Of a DNA stretch of 64,000 nucleotides, positions 1 through 10,487 are shown in pieces; within the stretch, counting starts at the first letter, position 1, and each line of letters starts with the position of its first letter. The notes under the pieces were generated by a model. It was not told the DNA's origin and searched no databases. It was given only the letters and a program-made list of their open reading frames with translations. Position numbers and translations under genes: made by a program. This DNA is from Pyxicephalus adspersus (taxonomy: Eukaryota; Chordata; Amphibia; Anura; Pyxicephalidae), in the NCBI RefSeq assembly GCF_032062135.1, contig NC_092863.1, positions 20,263,433-20,327,432 on the forward strand, read 5' to 3'.

Positions 1-732
1 AGGCAGTGAAATCAGTAAAGCTAAAAAAACTTTTAGGAGGGTATGTCATTATTTCAATATTGTGGTGTGGAAGATGAAAAATTAGGTCCGTGTTTCTTTC
101 TAAAATCAACTGTAATACCATTCCTACCGCTACTAGAAAAAAGGGAATTCTTCAAAAGGGGCAAATTTGTCTCTTTTGTGTAACAATTCATTTTTATAAT
201 TATTATATAGTAGTTTTTTTCAACTTCACTGGGGAATTTCTTATAATAATTATAAAATGAATTGAAATGATTTCGTAAAATATTTGTAAAATCATTGGTT
301 ACTTTTAAGTAGAGGGACCATTCTCTGAATAATACTTATTAATAAATTTTGTTGTGAGCAGAAAAATTCCCCCCAATATTATTTGGAGTTTCTTATTCAT
401 TTTATCCTAGCCCTGGTCACAAGTGGAGAAGAGCTCCAGATTTCTTGCTTGAAATTAAACTGTAGGGATTTCCTTGTATGAATTTCTTTCTTCTTCTCAC
501 AATTTATTGTTGACAACAGTAGTATGGTTGCAAAGCTGAGCGGAGACACTTATAGCTGTCCTAAAGATAAATCTAAAAAAAAAAAAAACTTATAGCTGTC
601 CTAAGAAAAAAAAAAAAAAGGGACAGAGAATGAAGCTTTTACTCATACTACTGTAAAGTAGAGATACCTATTTCTTACATATAGCTTTAGAGTACAATTG
701 TTTTTCATTTTAAGTGATCTGAGAAAACTTAC
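1..732. other. Non-coding DNA, inside the last MIEN1 intron
   Basis: AT-rich sequence lying 3' of MIEN1 exon 3 on the gene strand, so presumably inside its last intron. I looked for the expected final exon (ending in a CVIL-like prenylation motif) and did not see it, so it should lie to the left of the window. A 16-base unit, cttatagctgtcctaa, occurs twice around 549-605, each copy followed by an A-run; otherwise I see no structure. Confidence 0.5.
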
Positions 733-3149
733 ATCTTTTTCGAAAGGGAAGCCACCAAGTTCCAGTTTAGAGAAAACCAGTTGTCCATTTATTTCAATTT
801 CAAATGCTCCTGAAAATAGAATCGCATCTTAATATTAGCAAACACAGAAGCACCATTACAACACCAAAGGCTACAATTTGAAACAACGTAAGGTGTATTA
901 CTCACCGGTTCCACCAGGCCGTGAATCGATACTCACATCAGGGAACTCCTCCCGTACTGCACTAGCCAGCTCTTCATAATGGGATTTAAACCCACAAGGC
1001 TCACTAGAATGAACAGATTAAAGACATCACGGATTAAACATACACATTGGAGTCTGGTAGAAATGTTTGCAAACAAGATCCACAAAACTTTCTTCCAAGA
1101 TACACACATTACCCATACCCGAAAAAATATGTATATCATGGGAAGAAGTTGTGTGCATTGTCAGTGAAAACCTTTGCAAGTTTTGATAAACGTTCCAATG
1201 GTAATTGATGTAACTTTAGGTCATGGGATTTCACTGCTATGATATTTTAGGGCAGAACTGGGAATAAAGTTGCAGCTGTAGGACAACGCACCAAGTTAAT
1301 ATACATAAGTAAAAGTATACAGATTTATTGAGTTCAATTATAAAATGCATCTGTATATTTTTGGTAGAAATCCTAACATCTTACATGAGGGAGGGCAGGG
1401 CGCCAAAATCTTCTTCTGTGTTCTTCCTACGTCACCCGAAACCACTAGCAGGCGCGAGATCGGAGAAAAATAGGCAATTTTTTTCTATTCATGAAAAGGC
1501 TCCTTCTGAGCAAGTCCTGAGATTAGGGCATGTACAGAAGGAGCAGCCAGAGCCTCCTGGGATGGGTGACGTAGGTATCCCAAGAGGCTCTGTGCTCCCA
1601 ATAAGCTCCTAATAAACTAAAGAGAAAATCAGAGGGAAGGGGTGGGAGCAAAGGGGGGAAAGGAGGGGTAGAAGGCAGGAAAGAGAGAAGCAGGAAGGGA
1701 TCTCAATGGGAAAAAAAAACCCTTAACCCTCTTAAAGGAGTGGTCACCAACCTTTCGGAGCTCACGGAACCACTAAATCTATGGATTCTGGACTGCGCAT
1801 GCGTGGGAAGCCGTGTCTCACTCAAAGGGGAAGAAACTTCCCCAGAGTGACATCATGATACCAGAACTGGCCTTACACAACCACCCACTGCCCTGAGCCT
1901 GCGATACATACAGGGGACGTGGTCCGCGGCTCCGGCTGGTGCCCCCCCCCCCCGGCGGGGTCCTTTTCCTGACCACCAAAATTTTCTTGTAGACCACCAG
2001 TTGACAACCGCTGTCTTAAAGCATACCTAAACTTAACATTTTTACTTTACATAGAAGGATAGACAACCCTTCTATATAAAGTAAAAATGTTGGTGTTTTG
2101 TTTTGGTTTTTGGTGCAGCGATCAAGACTGAATGGGAGCGCAGAGCCTCCTGGGATACCTACATTACGCAGCCTGGGAGGCTCTGGCTGCTCAAGCCCTC
2201 TCAGGCTTGTGCAGAAGGGGCATTCTTCCTCCTAGGGGAAAGATATGCCGATCCCACAGATGTGCAGTGAGAATGGCTCTCTTTCTCCTTTCCGGCTACG
2301 TCACCCAGTCATGCACCTGCACAGTGTGAGATCGGGTGGAGGAGCAAGAAAACCCGTAGAAAAGGCAGAAGATGCCGGTGCCCTGGGGCAAGAGGAATCC
2401 CAGGACCACGGGTGACCAGATCATGGGAAAGACCAGCACCATCGAGGGATCCGCAAGATTAAATCTATCATTTTTTTGTTTTTAGTTTAGTTTTGCTTTA
2501 ACTGGAGACATGACATTTAAAAGACAACACATGTCCTATACAGTTTAAAACTGAAAATGTAAAAAATATCAGATTTTCTAATGGGGTTGTCAACATATTC
2601 TATGATCTGTACTTTTAGGGCTCATGTACTTGGAAAAATATTTTTTTATAGGATTTATTGAAGTTGTTGGGTGCTTGGGGTCCCACTGAGATAATTACAG
2701 GAAGTGGGACTAACAATGGACACGGAAGGATTGTAGCAATAAATGCAAACACTTTACATATTTCCTATTGCTTTTCCTGCATCATAGGAGCAGCACTGCC
2801 CAGTAGAACATTATTCAGTGTTTTCTGCATCCAACACAGAATACACATAGAGGAAGCACTGGGTACATTTATATTGGATGACAGACAAAACATTTCCATT
2901 CTAGGGAACATGGGACACTGGGTGCAGCACTGATGTTATGGATCCATGTACTATATGTACTGAGCAAAAGCAGCGCCCCCTGCTGGTAGCTTTGTAAATG
3001 TTAGGGAAATCTAAAACCCTCTCACCATCATTTTACATAGCAGGTCAGAATGAAAACAATGATATCTGTGTGCCACCTGTCCGTAACATGCCTGCCATTG
3101 GAAGCACAGCATCAGCTTACCAATATTCCACTACAATGTTCACCGTCAT
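733..3149 (-). CDS. MIEN1: MIEN1 (migration and invasion enhancer 1), exons 1-3, partial
   Basis: Minus-strand gene of the SelW/Rdx thioredoxin-like family; in mammals MIEN1 is a small, prenylated, membrane-associated redox-fold protein linked to cell migration. Three exons are read directly. Exon 1 is 3149-3121: ATG, nine codons reading MTVNIVVEY, then TG and a gtaagc donor. Exon 2 is 1003-906 (acceptor ctag, donor gtgag); it completes the Cys and gives [20 protein letters not shown], then SRPGGTG. Exon 3 is 809-733 (acceptor tcag, donor gtaagt), starting [20 protein letters not shown] and ending FEKD. Junction phases agree, giving 68 codons without a stop. The CxxC pair (CEPC) is intact and holds Cys, not selenocysteine. 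The N-terminus is shorter than in the human protein, which has a longer acidic leader. The final exon is outside the window. ETS motifs lie upstream. Identity is seen at residue level; function is family knowledge. Confidence 0.9.
1395..1612 (+). mobile_element. TTAAAGCG-family MITE, truncated copy
   Basis: CpG-rich block carrying the family's signature pieces in order: cgccaaaatcttcttct, tacgtcacccga, cagccagagcctcctggga, gtgacgtaggtatccc. It lacks both family ends. The open frame here is not a gene because the same words recur in at least seven other places in the window, in both orientations. Confidence 0.75.
1613..1735 (+). repeat. Purine-rich G-run tract
   Basis: About 120 bases almost entirely A and G on the plus strand, with several GGGG runs (for example aaaggggggaaaggagggg). 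The composition is unlike both flanking MITE segments. It could form triplex or G-quadruplex structure, which is inference from composition only. Confidence 0.6.
1738..2013. mobile_element. hAT-type MITE with 8-bp target duplication
   Basis: Begins GAGTGGTCACCAACC and ends GACAACCGCTG, imperfect terminal inverted repeats of the CAGTGGTCGCCAACC type. It is flanked on both sides by the exact 8-mer tcttaaag (1730-1737 and 2014-2021), the target-site duplication length of hAT transposons. No transposase remains. The target is the CTTAAAG terminus of the MITE to its right. Related copies lie at 4840, 32886, 54473 and 54499. Confidence 0.88.
2016..2497 (-). mobile_element. TTAAAGCG-family MITE, near-complete, reverse orientation
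   Basis: Starts ttaaagcatacctaaac and ends tagttttgctttaa, with TTAA at both outer ends. Next to the left end is a hairpin of ttactttacatagaagg with its complement (2040-2090). The body carries the family's inverted CpG-rich words, such as agcctcctgggatacc. Size (about 480 bp) and layout match copies at 22284, 23541 and 30575. It is probably a non-autonomous DNA transposon with TTAA target duplications. Confidence 0.8.
2498..2970. other. MIEN1 intron 1, non-repeat part
   Basis: Ordinary AT-rich intron sequence between the MITE and the CTCF-like motif. The plus-strand frame at 2658-2933 has no similarity that I recognise and is probably chance. Confidence 0.4.
2971..2990 (-). promoter_or_regulatory. 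CTCF-like binding motif
   Basis: The 20-mer CAGCGCCCCCTGCTGGTAGC matches the core CTCF consensus (reverse form GCGCCCCCTGGTGG) with a single difference in the core. It lies in MIEN1 intron 1, about 160 bases from the start codon, in otherwise AT-rich DNA. CTCF sites at or near promoters often mark domain edges; binding here is inference. Confidence 0.55.
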
Positions 3150-3290
3150 GACCACCAAAATGCTGCACTGCTACTGGCAGATGTCACACACTGACCCTTC
3201 TTCTTGTTACCTAAGTTCCGCCCGCACTTACAACACTTCCGCCCAAACGCTTCAACACTTCCGCCTTTACTGTGTACCCTGAAAATAAAA
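3150..3290 (-). promoter_or_regulatory. MIEN1 proximal promoter with tandem ETS/GABP motifs
   Basis: Upstream of the MIEN1 ATG the sequence becomes GC-richer and has two exact CACTTCCG words (3234-3241 and 3256-3263), that is CGGAAGTG on the gene strand, the consensus for GABPA and other ETS factors. A looser GTTCCGCCC lies at 3215. No TATA box is evident. Tandem ETS sites without TATA are typical of housekeeping promoters. Confidence 0.6.
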
Positions 3291-3462
3291 ACTTTGGTTC
3301 CTTCTACTGGCGGTTTTATGAATTACAAAAATAATCTTATGAAAAGTATTGAAGGTATTAAAAATAATAGGGACTCACTAAAACTACTATTTTTATTTTT
3401 TGATTTGGCAATAAAGGCGACAAAAATACTAAAAGGAAATTGAGGAATTATTGGACTGTTAA

Positions 3463-3756
3463 CCTCCCTGGCTGTCTGATTATATCAGTATTTTTCAATG
3501 TCAAAGCGTCAATGTCAATTTGACATTTAAAAATACTTATTATTTTAAATTTCCCGCCCAGTATCTGTGCCCTCTACCCCCGTGTCCTATATGTTAACAC
3601 GCCGGGGACACAAATCCTGGGCGGGCATCGCCAAAGGACGCCGCAGGCGTGGGGACCAGGTAAACTTTTCAATTCCACCACGAGTGTGGTTCAAGGTTAC
3701 CATTTTAAGTACTGAAAATTAACCCCGAGACACACTCAGAATTACCGCCAGGGAGG
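3463..3756. mobile_element. piggyBac-type MITE (CCTCCCTGGCGG ends)
   Basis: Bounded by TTAA at 3459-3462 and 3757-3760, with inverted ends CCTCCCTGGC and GCCAGGGAGG. TTAA duplication and short GC-rich ends fit non-autonomous piggyBac elements. It is non-coding and holds a CG-rich centre (ggacgccgcaggcg). Relatives lie at 37092, 43935, 47668 and 50384. Confidence 0.85.
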
Positions 3757-3760
3757 TTAA

Positions 3761-4831
3761 AAAAACCACAAACCTAGATTAAATTAATATAAATTTTTTT
3801 ATTACAGATAGAAATAATTATATGTGTACAAGATAACACAGCTGTTTTGCTGCTAAGTTTAAAGTCCAAGTCCAACTGAAAGTTTGCATTTTGTTATTGA
3901 AACAGCAGAGATTAAGATTTGTCAGGTTTCATTGTTATCTCTCTCTCCTAGTTTCTACATTTTCTGAGGCCAGAGATGCTCTGGACATAAAATAAAAATG
4001 GCCCAATAAAAAGTCTATGGGGCCATAATGTGCACAGAGACTTGTGACACAGGATTTGAACAAATAGCGTAAAAGGTAGTCATCAGATTACAGTATGTAT
4101 GCATATAACCCCATATCCAGAACTGGTCCTGCAGATTAGGAGATTGGAACATGTTTGGTAAAATATATGGAGCTATAAAATTATATGTTAATAATATTTT
4201 ATCCCAAACACAAACCAAACTCATTTTTTTTTACAATATGTCTACTTCTTTATTTGTCTTAACATGGATTTTTATTATGGGAGGTGACCAATTCCTCCCC
4301 AAAGCGTAAATTTGCCCAATTACTTCACCAATATGATTTAATTGAAATCAATTTAATCACATCAATTGACTACCCATTGTATACTATCAAACTCTACTAT
4401 TGTAGAAATAATTAATACATTTTCTCATATCCACTCTCATTTATTAGTAAAGCCAAAATTCTGACTGCCTCTTGGTTGAATTATTCTGTAGTCCATATGA
4501 TGGTTTCAGGCCTCTGGACCAAACCTAATTCATATTAATAGCAGACTTATTTGCTTTCAAATGATATTTTTTTCCTATTAAACCATGGCTTGCTGTCTCC
4601 CTGGTGCCAGTTGCCTTGGTCCAATGTTGGAACCAATAACAGAATATATGGGAAGATGGAGGATCCCTAAAAATCAGTTTAAGAAACTAGGTTTCAACTT
4701 AAAGGGAAGAACCTCCAAAGTTATATTCTCTGGAATATTGACTGTACCATGGGCAACACTGGAAAGGCAGCAGGAGCTTAGACAGCTAAACGCATGGCCT
4801 AAGTCCTTGTGTAAAAGGGAAGGGTTTGGGT
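3761..4831. other. Intergenic, nothing recognised
   Basis: AT-rich intergenic DNA upstream of MIEN1. Open frames here (such as 4015-4224 minus and 4585-5049 plus) show no family signature, and the latter runs into a hAT MITE. I see no RNA gene or promoter. Confidence 0.4.
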
Positions 4832-4839
4832 TCTTAGAG

Positions 4840-5186
4840 CAGTGTTTGCCAAACTTTTGGACGTCACGGACCACTATATATACAGACTCCATACTGCACA
4901 TGCGTGGGGAGCCGTGTGTCACTCAAAGTGGAAGAAACTTCCCCCAGAGTGACTTCATGATACTAGAACCTGCCCACTCTTCCATCACAGGTCTGCAATG
5001 GGAGAGTGGGCGGCTTGTGTCCAGAGATACAACTTGCCCACCGCCCTGAGCCTGTGATGCATACAGGAGACATGGTTCGCGGCTCTGGCCAATTTGCCCC
5101 CCAGCGGAGTCTTTCTCTTGACCCCTTTGGAGAGGGGGTGCACCGGCCAGAGCTGCAGACCACCAAAAATTTCTCGGCGACCTCTG
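4840..5186. mobile_element. hAT-type MITE with 8-bp target duplication
   Basis: Starts CAGTGTTTGCCAAACTTTTG and ends cggcgacctctg; the exact 8-mer tcttagag flanks it at 4832-4839 and 5187-5194. The interior shares words with the copies at 1738, 32886 and 54499, for example gaagaaacttcccccagagt, accagagctg-type sequence and cgcatgcg-like palindromes. The long frames reported across it are therefore not genes. Confidence 0.9.
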
Positions 5187-5368
5187 TCTTAGAGCACTGG
5201 GCTGACTTTTTATTGGGGTACAACCTATATGCCACAGGTGGTTTGCACCTAATTAAAGGGGGTCTTCTGTGCTAGAGAAAAAAAATATGGATATGGTGGA
5301 GGTATATTTAAATAACTCAAAAAAGGTGACATAAATGTCAGAAAGGGGTCAGCCAGTAGTGGCAGGAC

Positions 5369-5461
5369 ACACGCTGCAGCCAGCGAGGAGAGGAGACACA
5401 CGCTGCAGCCAGCGAGGAGAGGAGACACACGCTGCAGCCAGCGAGGAGAGGAGACACACGC
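5369..5461 (+). repeat. 29-bp minisatellite, about three units
   Basis: The unit begins gacacacgctgcagccag and ends gcgaggagagga. It is repeated three times head to tail with no visible mismatch and then starts a fourth copy. Near-identity means recent expansion. It adjoins a sequence with the words tcgtataagacgcagc and aaaatacggta (5512-5590), which looks like the end of a further DNA transposon. Confidence 0.85.
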
Positions 5462-5619
5462 AGGATCGGGTATCGGGTGAGTATCTTTTTTTAATTATTT
5501 TATAACACATTTGTCGTATAAGACGCAGCAACTTTTCCCCCCCAGTTTTGGGGAAGAAAAAGCGCGTCCTATATGGCAAAAAATACGGTACTTGCAAGGA
5601 TATAAAGGGCTGGGGATGT

Positions 5620-6984
5620 GGTAGTCATGGGGGATATTAACTACCCTGACATTGACAGGAGTAATGGCACTACAAGTACAGCAAAAGGAAATTTATGAAT
5701 TTAATACACAATAATTGTATGGTACAGTTTATAGAAGCCCCAACTAGAAATGATACTTTCCTTGACCTAGTTTTTTCTAACAATTCAGAACAATGCACAA
5801 ATGCGCATATCAAAGAAAATCTGGGTAGCAGTGACTATATTATGATTTTATTTAATGTAAGTTGTAAACAGGAAACAAAAACAGGAAAGATAAAAACATT
5901 TTACTTTAGGAGAGCAAATTTTCTATTATTAAGGACAGCTCTCTGTGACTTCCATGACAACAAAAGATGTAAAAAGGAAATTAAATATGGGGATAAAGAT
6001 AAGGCAGATTTACTAAACACTTTTTTTAAACCTCTATGTACACAAAGGAAAATGGCAGAACTTAAGTTCAAATTGCTAATAGCAATTTAAGTTCCTTAAA
6101 CGAGCGACAATATCTCAAAATTGATATGTTTAGAAATAACATAAAGTTAGGGTTGAATAAGCACCAGGACCTGATGGATTACATCCAAGTGTCCTCAAGG
6201 TACCTTACTCAGGTTTTGTAAAGCCATTGTTTCTAATTGTAAAGACTTTTTAATCACAGACATGGTACCAATGGCTTGGCGTAAGGTGCAAAGTCATTAT
6301 CAAGTATCTACAGACCAGTAAGTTTATCTTCTATAGTTAGAAAGATCCCAAAAAATGTGATACCAAATAGAAAGTTTGAACCACATAGAAGATTTTCTGA
6401 TAGAAAATAATAATATAGATGATAGTCAGCATGGATTCAAGAAAGGCCAAAGTTGTCAAACAAATTTACTCTCTTTTTATGAGGAAGTAAACAGGTAGAC
6501 AGTGGAGTAGCAGTTGATATAGTGTACTTGGACTTTGGTAAAGTATTTGACACTGTACCCCACAGATGGTTAATGCAAGCTGGGGACAATAGGTTTGAAA
6601 AAGCCAATCTGTAAATGGATGGAGAACTGGCTTAAAGATCGCATCCAAAGAGTTGTAATTAATGATTCATACTGTGAATCGTCTAAGATTATTAGTGGTG
6701 TACCTCAGGGTTCAGTGTTGGGACCTTTACTGTATAACATCTTTATAAATAATATAGAGTTTGGGATTAAAAGTACCATTTCTGTGTTTGAAAGTGAAGA
6801 TAGCAGAGACTGTTGATCCAGGGAACATCCAATTGCCTCATGGAATCAGGAAGGATTTTTTTTCCCGTTAAAGCAAATTGTACCAGGGTTTTTTTTGTTT
6901 TGTTTGCCTTTCTCTCAATCATTGTACATAAGGTTTTTTATTTTAGATATGTTTATTTCCCTAGTGGTTGAACTTGATGAACTT

Positions 6985-6985
<1 letters not shown>
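5620..6985 (+). pseudogene. CR1/Rex-type non-LTR retrotransposon (LINE), degraded
   Basis: Remains of an endonuclease-RT protein in order. The endonuclease end reads EAPTRNDTFLDLVFSNN at about 5730-5790. RT then appears as SQHGFKKGQSCQTNLLSFYE (6426-6485) and, after frame breaks, WMENWLKDRIQRVVI and [20 protein letters not shown] (6616-6755). The expected catalytic FADD becomes FESED at 6784-6800, so it is dead. The 3' tail (6812-6985: gatccagggaacatccaatt, then tttccctagtggttgaactt) matches a separate tail copy at 52218. Several stops and frameshifts. The element is cut at about 6985 where piggyBac coding sequence begins. Confidence 0.85.
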
Positions 6986-8030
<1,045 letters not shown>

Positions 8031-8263
8031 GGTCAGGGCTATTGTGTCATATTTTTTATAATAATGATTTATAGTTATGTATTATATTATAATTTATGAT
8101 TCTAATATAATAAATAAATATAATTATTATACGCGGGAGTTAATGCTAAGAATTACAGGCCCACAATATAAACAAAAATTTCTACGCAAAAAAAATAGGA
8201 TCACTTTTTGCATCAAAAAACTGACAGAATTAGAACGCTAGGGGGTTAATAAAGCCAGCACAT

Positions 8264-8489
8264 TGGGCCTGATTTACTAAAGTTCTCCAAGGCTGGAGAG
8301 AATACACTTTCATCAGTGAAGCTGTGTGATCCAGCAAACCTGGAATGGATTTATTCAATGTCATTTGCTATTTCTTAGCAAATGCTTTGAATCCTGAATT
8401 AGATCCATCCAAGGTTTGTTGGATCACTCAGCTTCACTGGTAAAAGTGTATTCTCTCCAGCCTTGGAGAGCTTTGATAAATCAGGGCCA
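8264..8489. mobile_element. Fold-back MITE (TGGGCCTGATTTATTAAAG family)
   Basis: Long imperfect palindrome. The left arm begins tgggcctgatttactaaagt followed by tctccaaggctggagaga; the right arm is its reverse complement and ends at 8489. The loop region carries catttgctatttcttagcaa. The family also occurs at 21186, 31598, 45712, 50940 and 51933. No coding capacity; superfamily not assigned. Confidence 0.88.
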
Positions 8490-8672
8490 TTGTGTCTTTG
8501 GTCCCAGAAGTTTTCCTGACCTGTTGCAAAGGCTGTAGACAAAATTTTATGATTTTTATATTTTGTTTTATATATTTGGTGGACATGTGCAAGCGTCCAT
8601 AGATTTTGTATTAGACAAAATAATTGTATTCATTCTTTCAGCTAAATAAATCTTAGTACATATTTTGCTAAA

Positions 8673-8712
8673 GTGAATTAACACTGGAGACAGTGAATTA
8701 ACACTGGAGACA
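8673..8712 (+). repeat. 20-bp direct duplication
   Basis: The 20-mer gtgaattaacactggagaca occurs twice back to back with no mismatch. A very recent, local slippage-type duplication. Confidence 0.8.
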
Positions 8713-10315
8713 TTTCAAACAACTATAAAAATTTAATCAGAACTATTCTCCAGACTGCTAGTACTGTCGTCTCTGTATCCTGGCATTTACCTACCATTTA
8801 GTTCAACCTAAAAGTGGCAAATCGTCCTAGATCATGATGAATACAAATTTTCTGCCTTTTTTTAATAAATTGGAAAAATTTTGTAAAACTTGGGATGTAA
8901 GGATTTCATATTTATCTAGAGACATAAACTATACTTTAGACCACCAGAGACAGACCCTTTACCCTTTTGTATGTGCCCACCAGCTCTTTGTGCTTTTTTG
9001 TTATTTCTCATATGGAATGACATTATAATCTGTTTACTGTACAGTTGTGGATAATGCTGGCCATGGTTTTTAAAATAATCTAGAGACGTGACGTTGTCCT
9101 AGTTACCTAGACACCCCCTTTATTTCCTTATTTTCTCCCTTCCATTCCCTATCTTTCCTTTAGTCTTTGTCTTTACCTTTCTCCTTTTTAAAAAAAATGT
9201 TATTACCTCTTTTGTATGAGCCCAGATCTTTGGTAGTTTTTGGTTAATTCATATATGATTATAATGTCATTGTTATCTGTTCGTTGGACAATTGCCGATA
9301 ATGCTTACTAACTTCTACCCTTGAAAACACAATATGGCATCTGAAATAATAAAAAAAATTCTATTCCTAGAAATGTTGTTGGAAAAGAGGAATACATAGG
9401 AAATAATTAAAAATAGGGGGAAAAAACATCAGTTTAGACTTCAGTTCTGTTTTAAATTTGATTAGATAGGCCTTGTGTCTATGATTCTGGTAACTGTATT
9501 TGGAACAGGGTACAAATGGAAGTGTGGAGAAGGTGGATATGACAGTGCTAGACAGAGGTTGAATATTGCAGCTCTGGAATATGATACTGATAGAAATACG
9601 TATGTCTTTTATTCTAAAAAAGTTATATATAGGCATTTGAGACCGAAGGGAAAGCTTTGGATTACCCCACCCTTTTCCAGAAATGAAGAATACAATAATT
9701 CCCTTTTTTGTATTCTCTTTTTTGAATGCAATGTGAACATTTATTAAATTTTATTAAAACATTTATTCTAGATAAATACATATTGATAGTGTATTTTGTC
9801 ATAGAAATCAGTACATGGGATCAAAAAGAGGGACAATTTAAAAGGAAAATGGACAGGAATGGCTGGGAGTTATGCTGTAGCGGTACTATACAACAGCAGT
9901 TCCAGAGATCTAAACTACAATTGGCTATTTGCAGTAAAAAAAATTTGCCAACTGGTCTCAAATAAGGAATAATACTATTGTGGAAATAAAAAAGTAAATA
10001 CCTTACTCAAAAGTCCTTATTGTACTATATTTATTATTATTAATTGGTTTACCAACTATTTTTGCAAACTTCTGCATATCAAGTTTGCACATTATGTATA
10101 TTTGGTAGATATATATTTATGCACATATTGACATTTTGTAGATTGTTTAATTTGGAGATAGCAGTATATAGTATTTAAAGTGTTTTTATCCTTTACATTC
10201 CTTATTCCTTTACATTCCATATCCTTTAAAAATATCTAATAATTGCCAAAAAACCTGTGAGTCTGGTAATATATTAACATAGTGTATCATTCATATATTC
10301 AATCTCCTGTAACTT
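8713..10315. other. Intergenic with a diverged direct repeat, no gene seen
   Basis: About 100 bases at 8965-9062 (ttgtatgtgccc... ttgtggataatgctggc) recur in diverged form at 9210-9310 (ttgtatgagccc... attgccgataatgctta). The second copy runs into a polyA-like end with aataataaaaaaaatt at 9343-9360, which suggests two stacked LINE 3' ends. The remainder is AT-rich, with frames such as 9475-9747 that show no known domain. Confidence 0.45.
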
Positions 10316-10475
10316 AATATTATTATTATTAATAATAATATTATTAATAATAATAATAATAAACATGATTTATACAGCACCAACATATTACGCAGCGCTG
10401 TTCATTAAATAGGGGTAGCAAGTCACAGACAGATACAGACAGTGACACAGGGGGAGGAGAGAACCCTGCCCCGAA
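10316..10475 (+). mobile_element. L2/SINE-type 3' tail with (TTA/ATT)n
   Basis: A TTA/ATT microsatellite (10318-10362) is followed by acatgatttatacagcacca, acgcagcgctgttcattaaa and gacagtgacacagggggagg. The same order occurs at 21975-22165, so this is a dispersed retroelement tail. It ends about 10 bases from the stop codon of the SPRY exon on the other strand, so it may overlap that transcript's 3' UTR. Confidence 0.7.
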
Positions 10476-10487
10476 GAGCTTATGCAG

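Noticed and set aside
4585..5049. 154-residue frame
   Set aside because: It crosses the left border and duplication of a hAT MITE at 4840, and the first part has no recognisable domain.
5369..5461. CRISPR-like array
   Set aside because: The units are contiguous with no spacers, so this is a minisatellite; the genome is eukaryotic.
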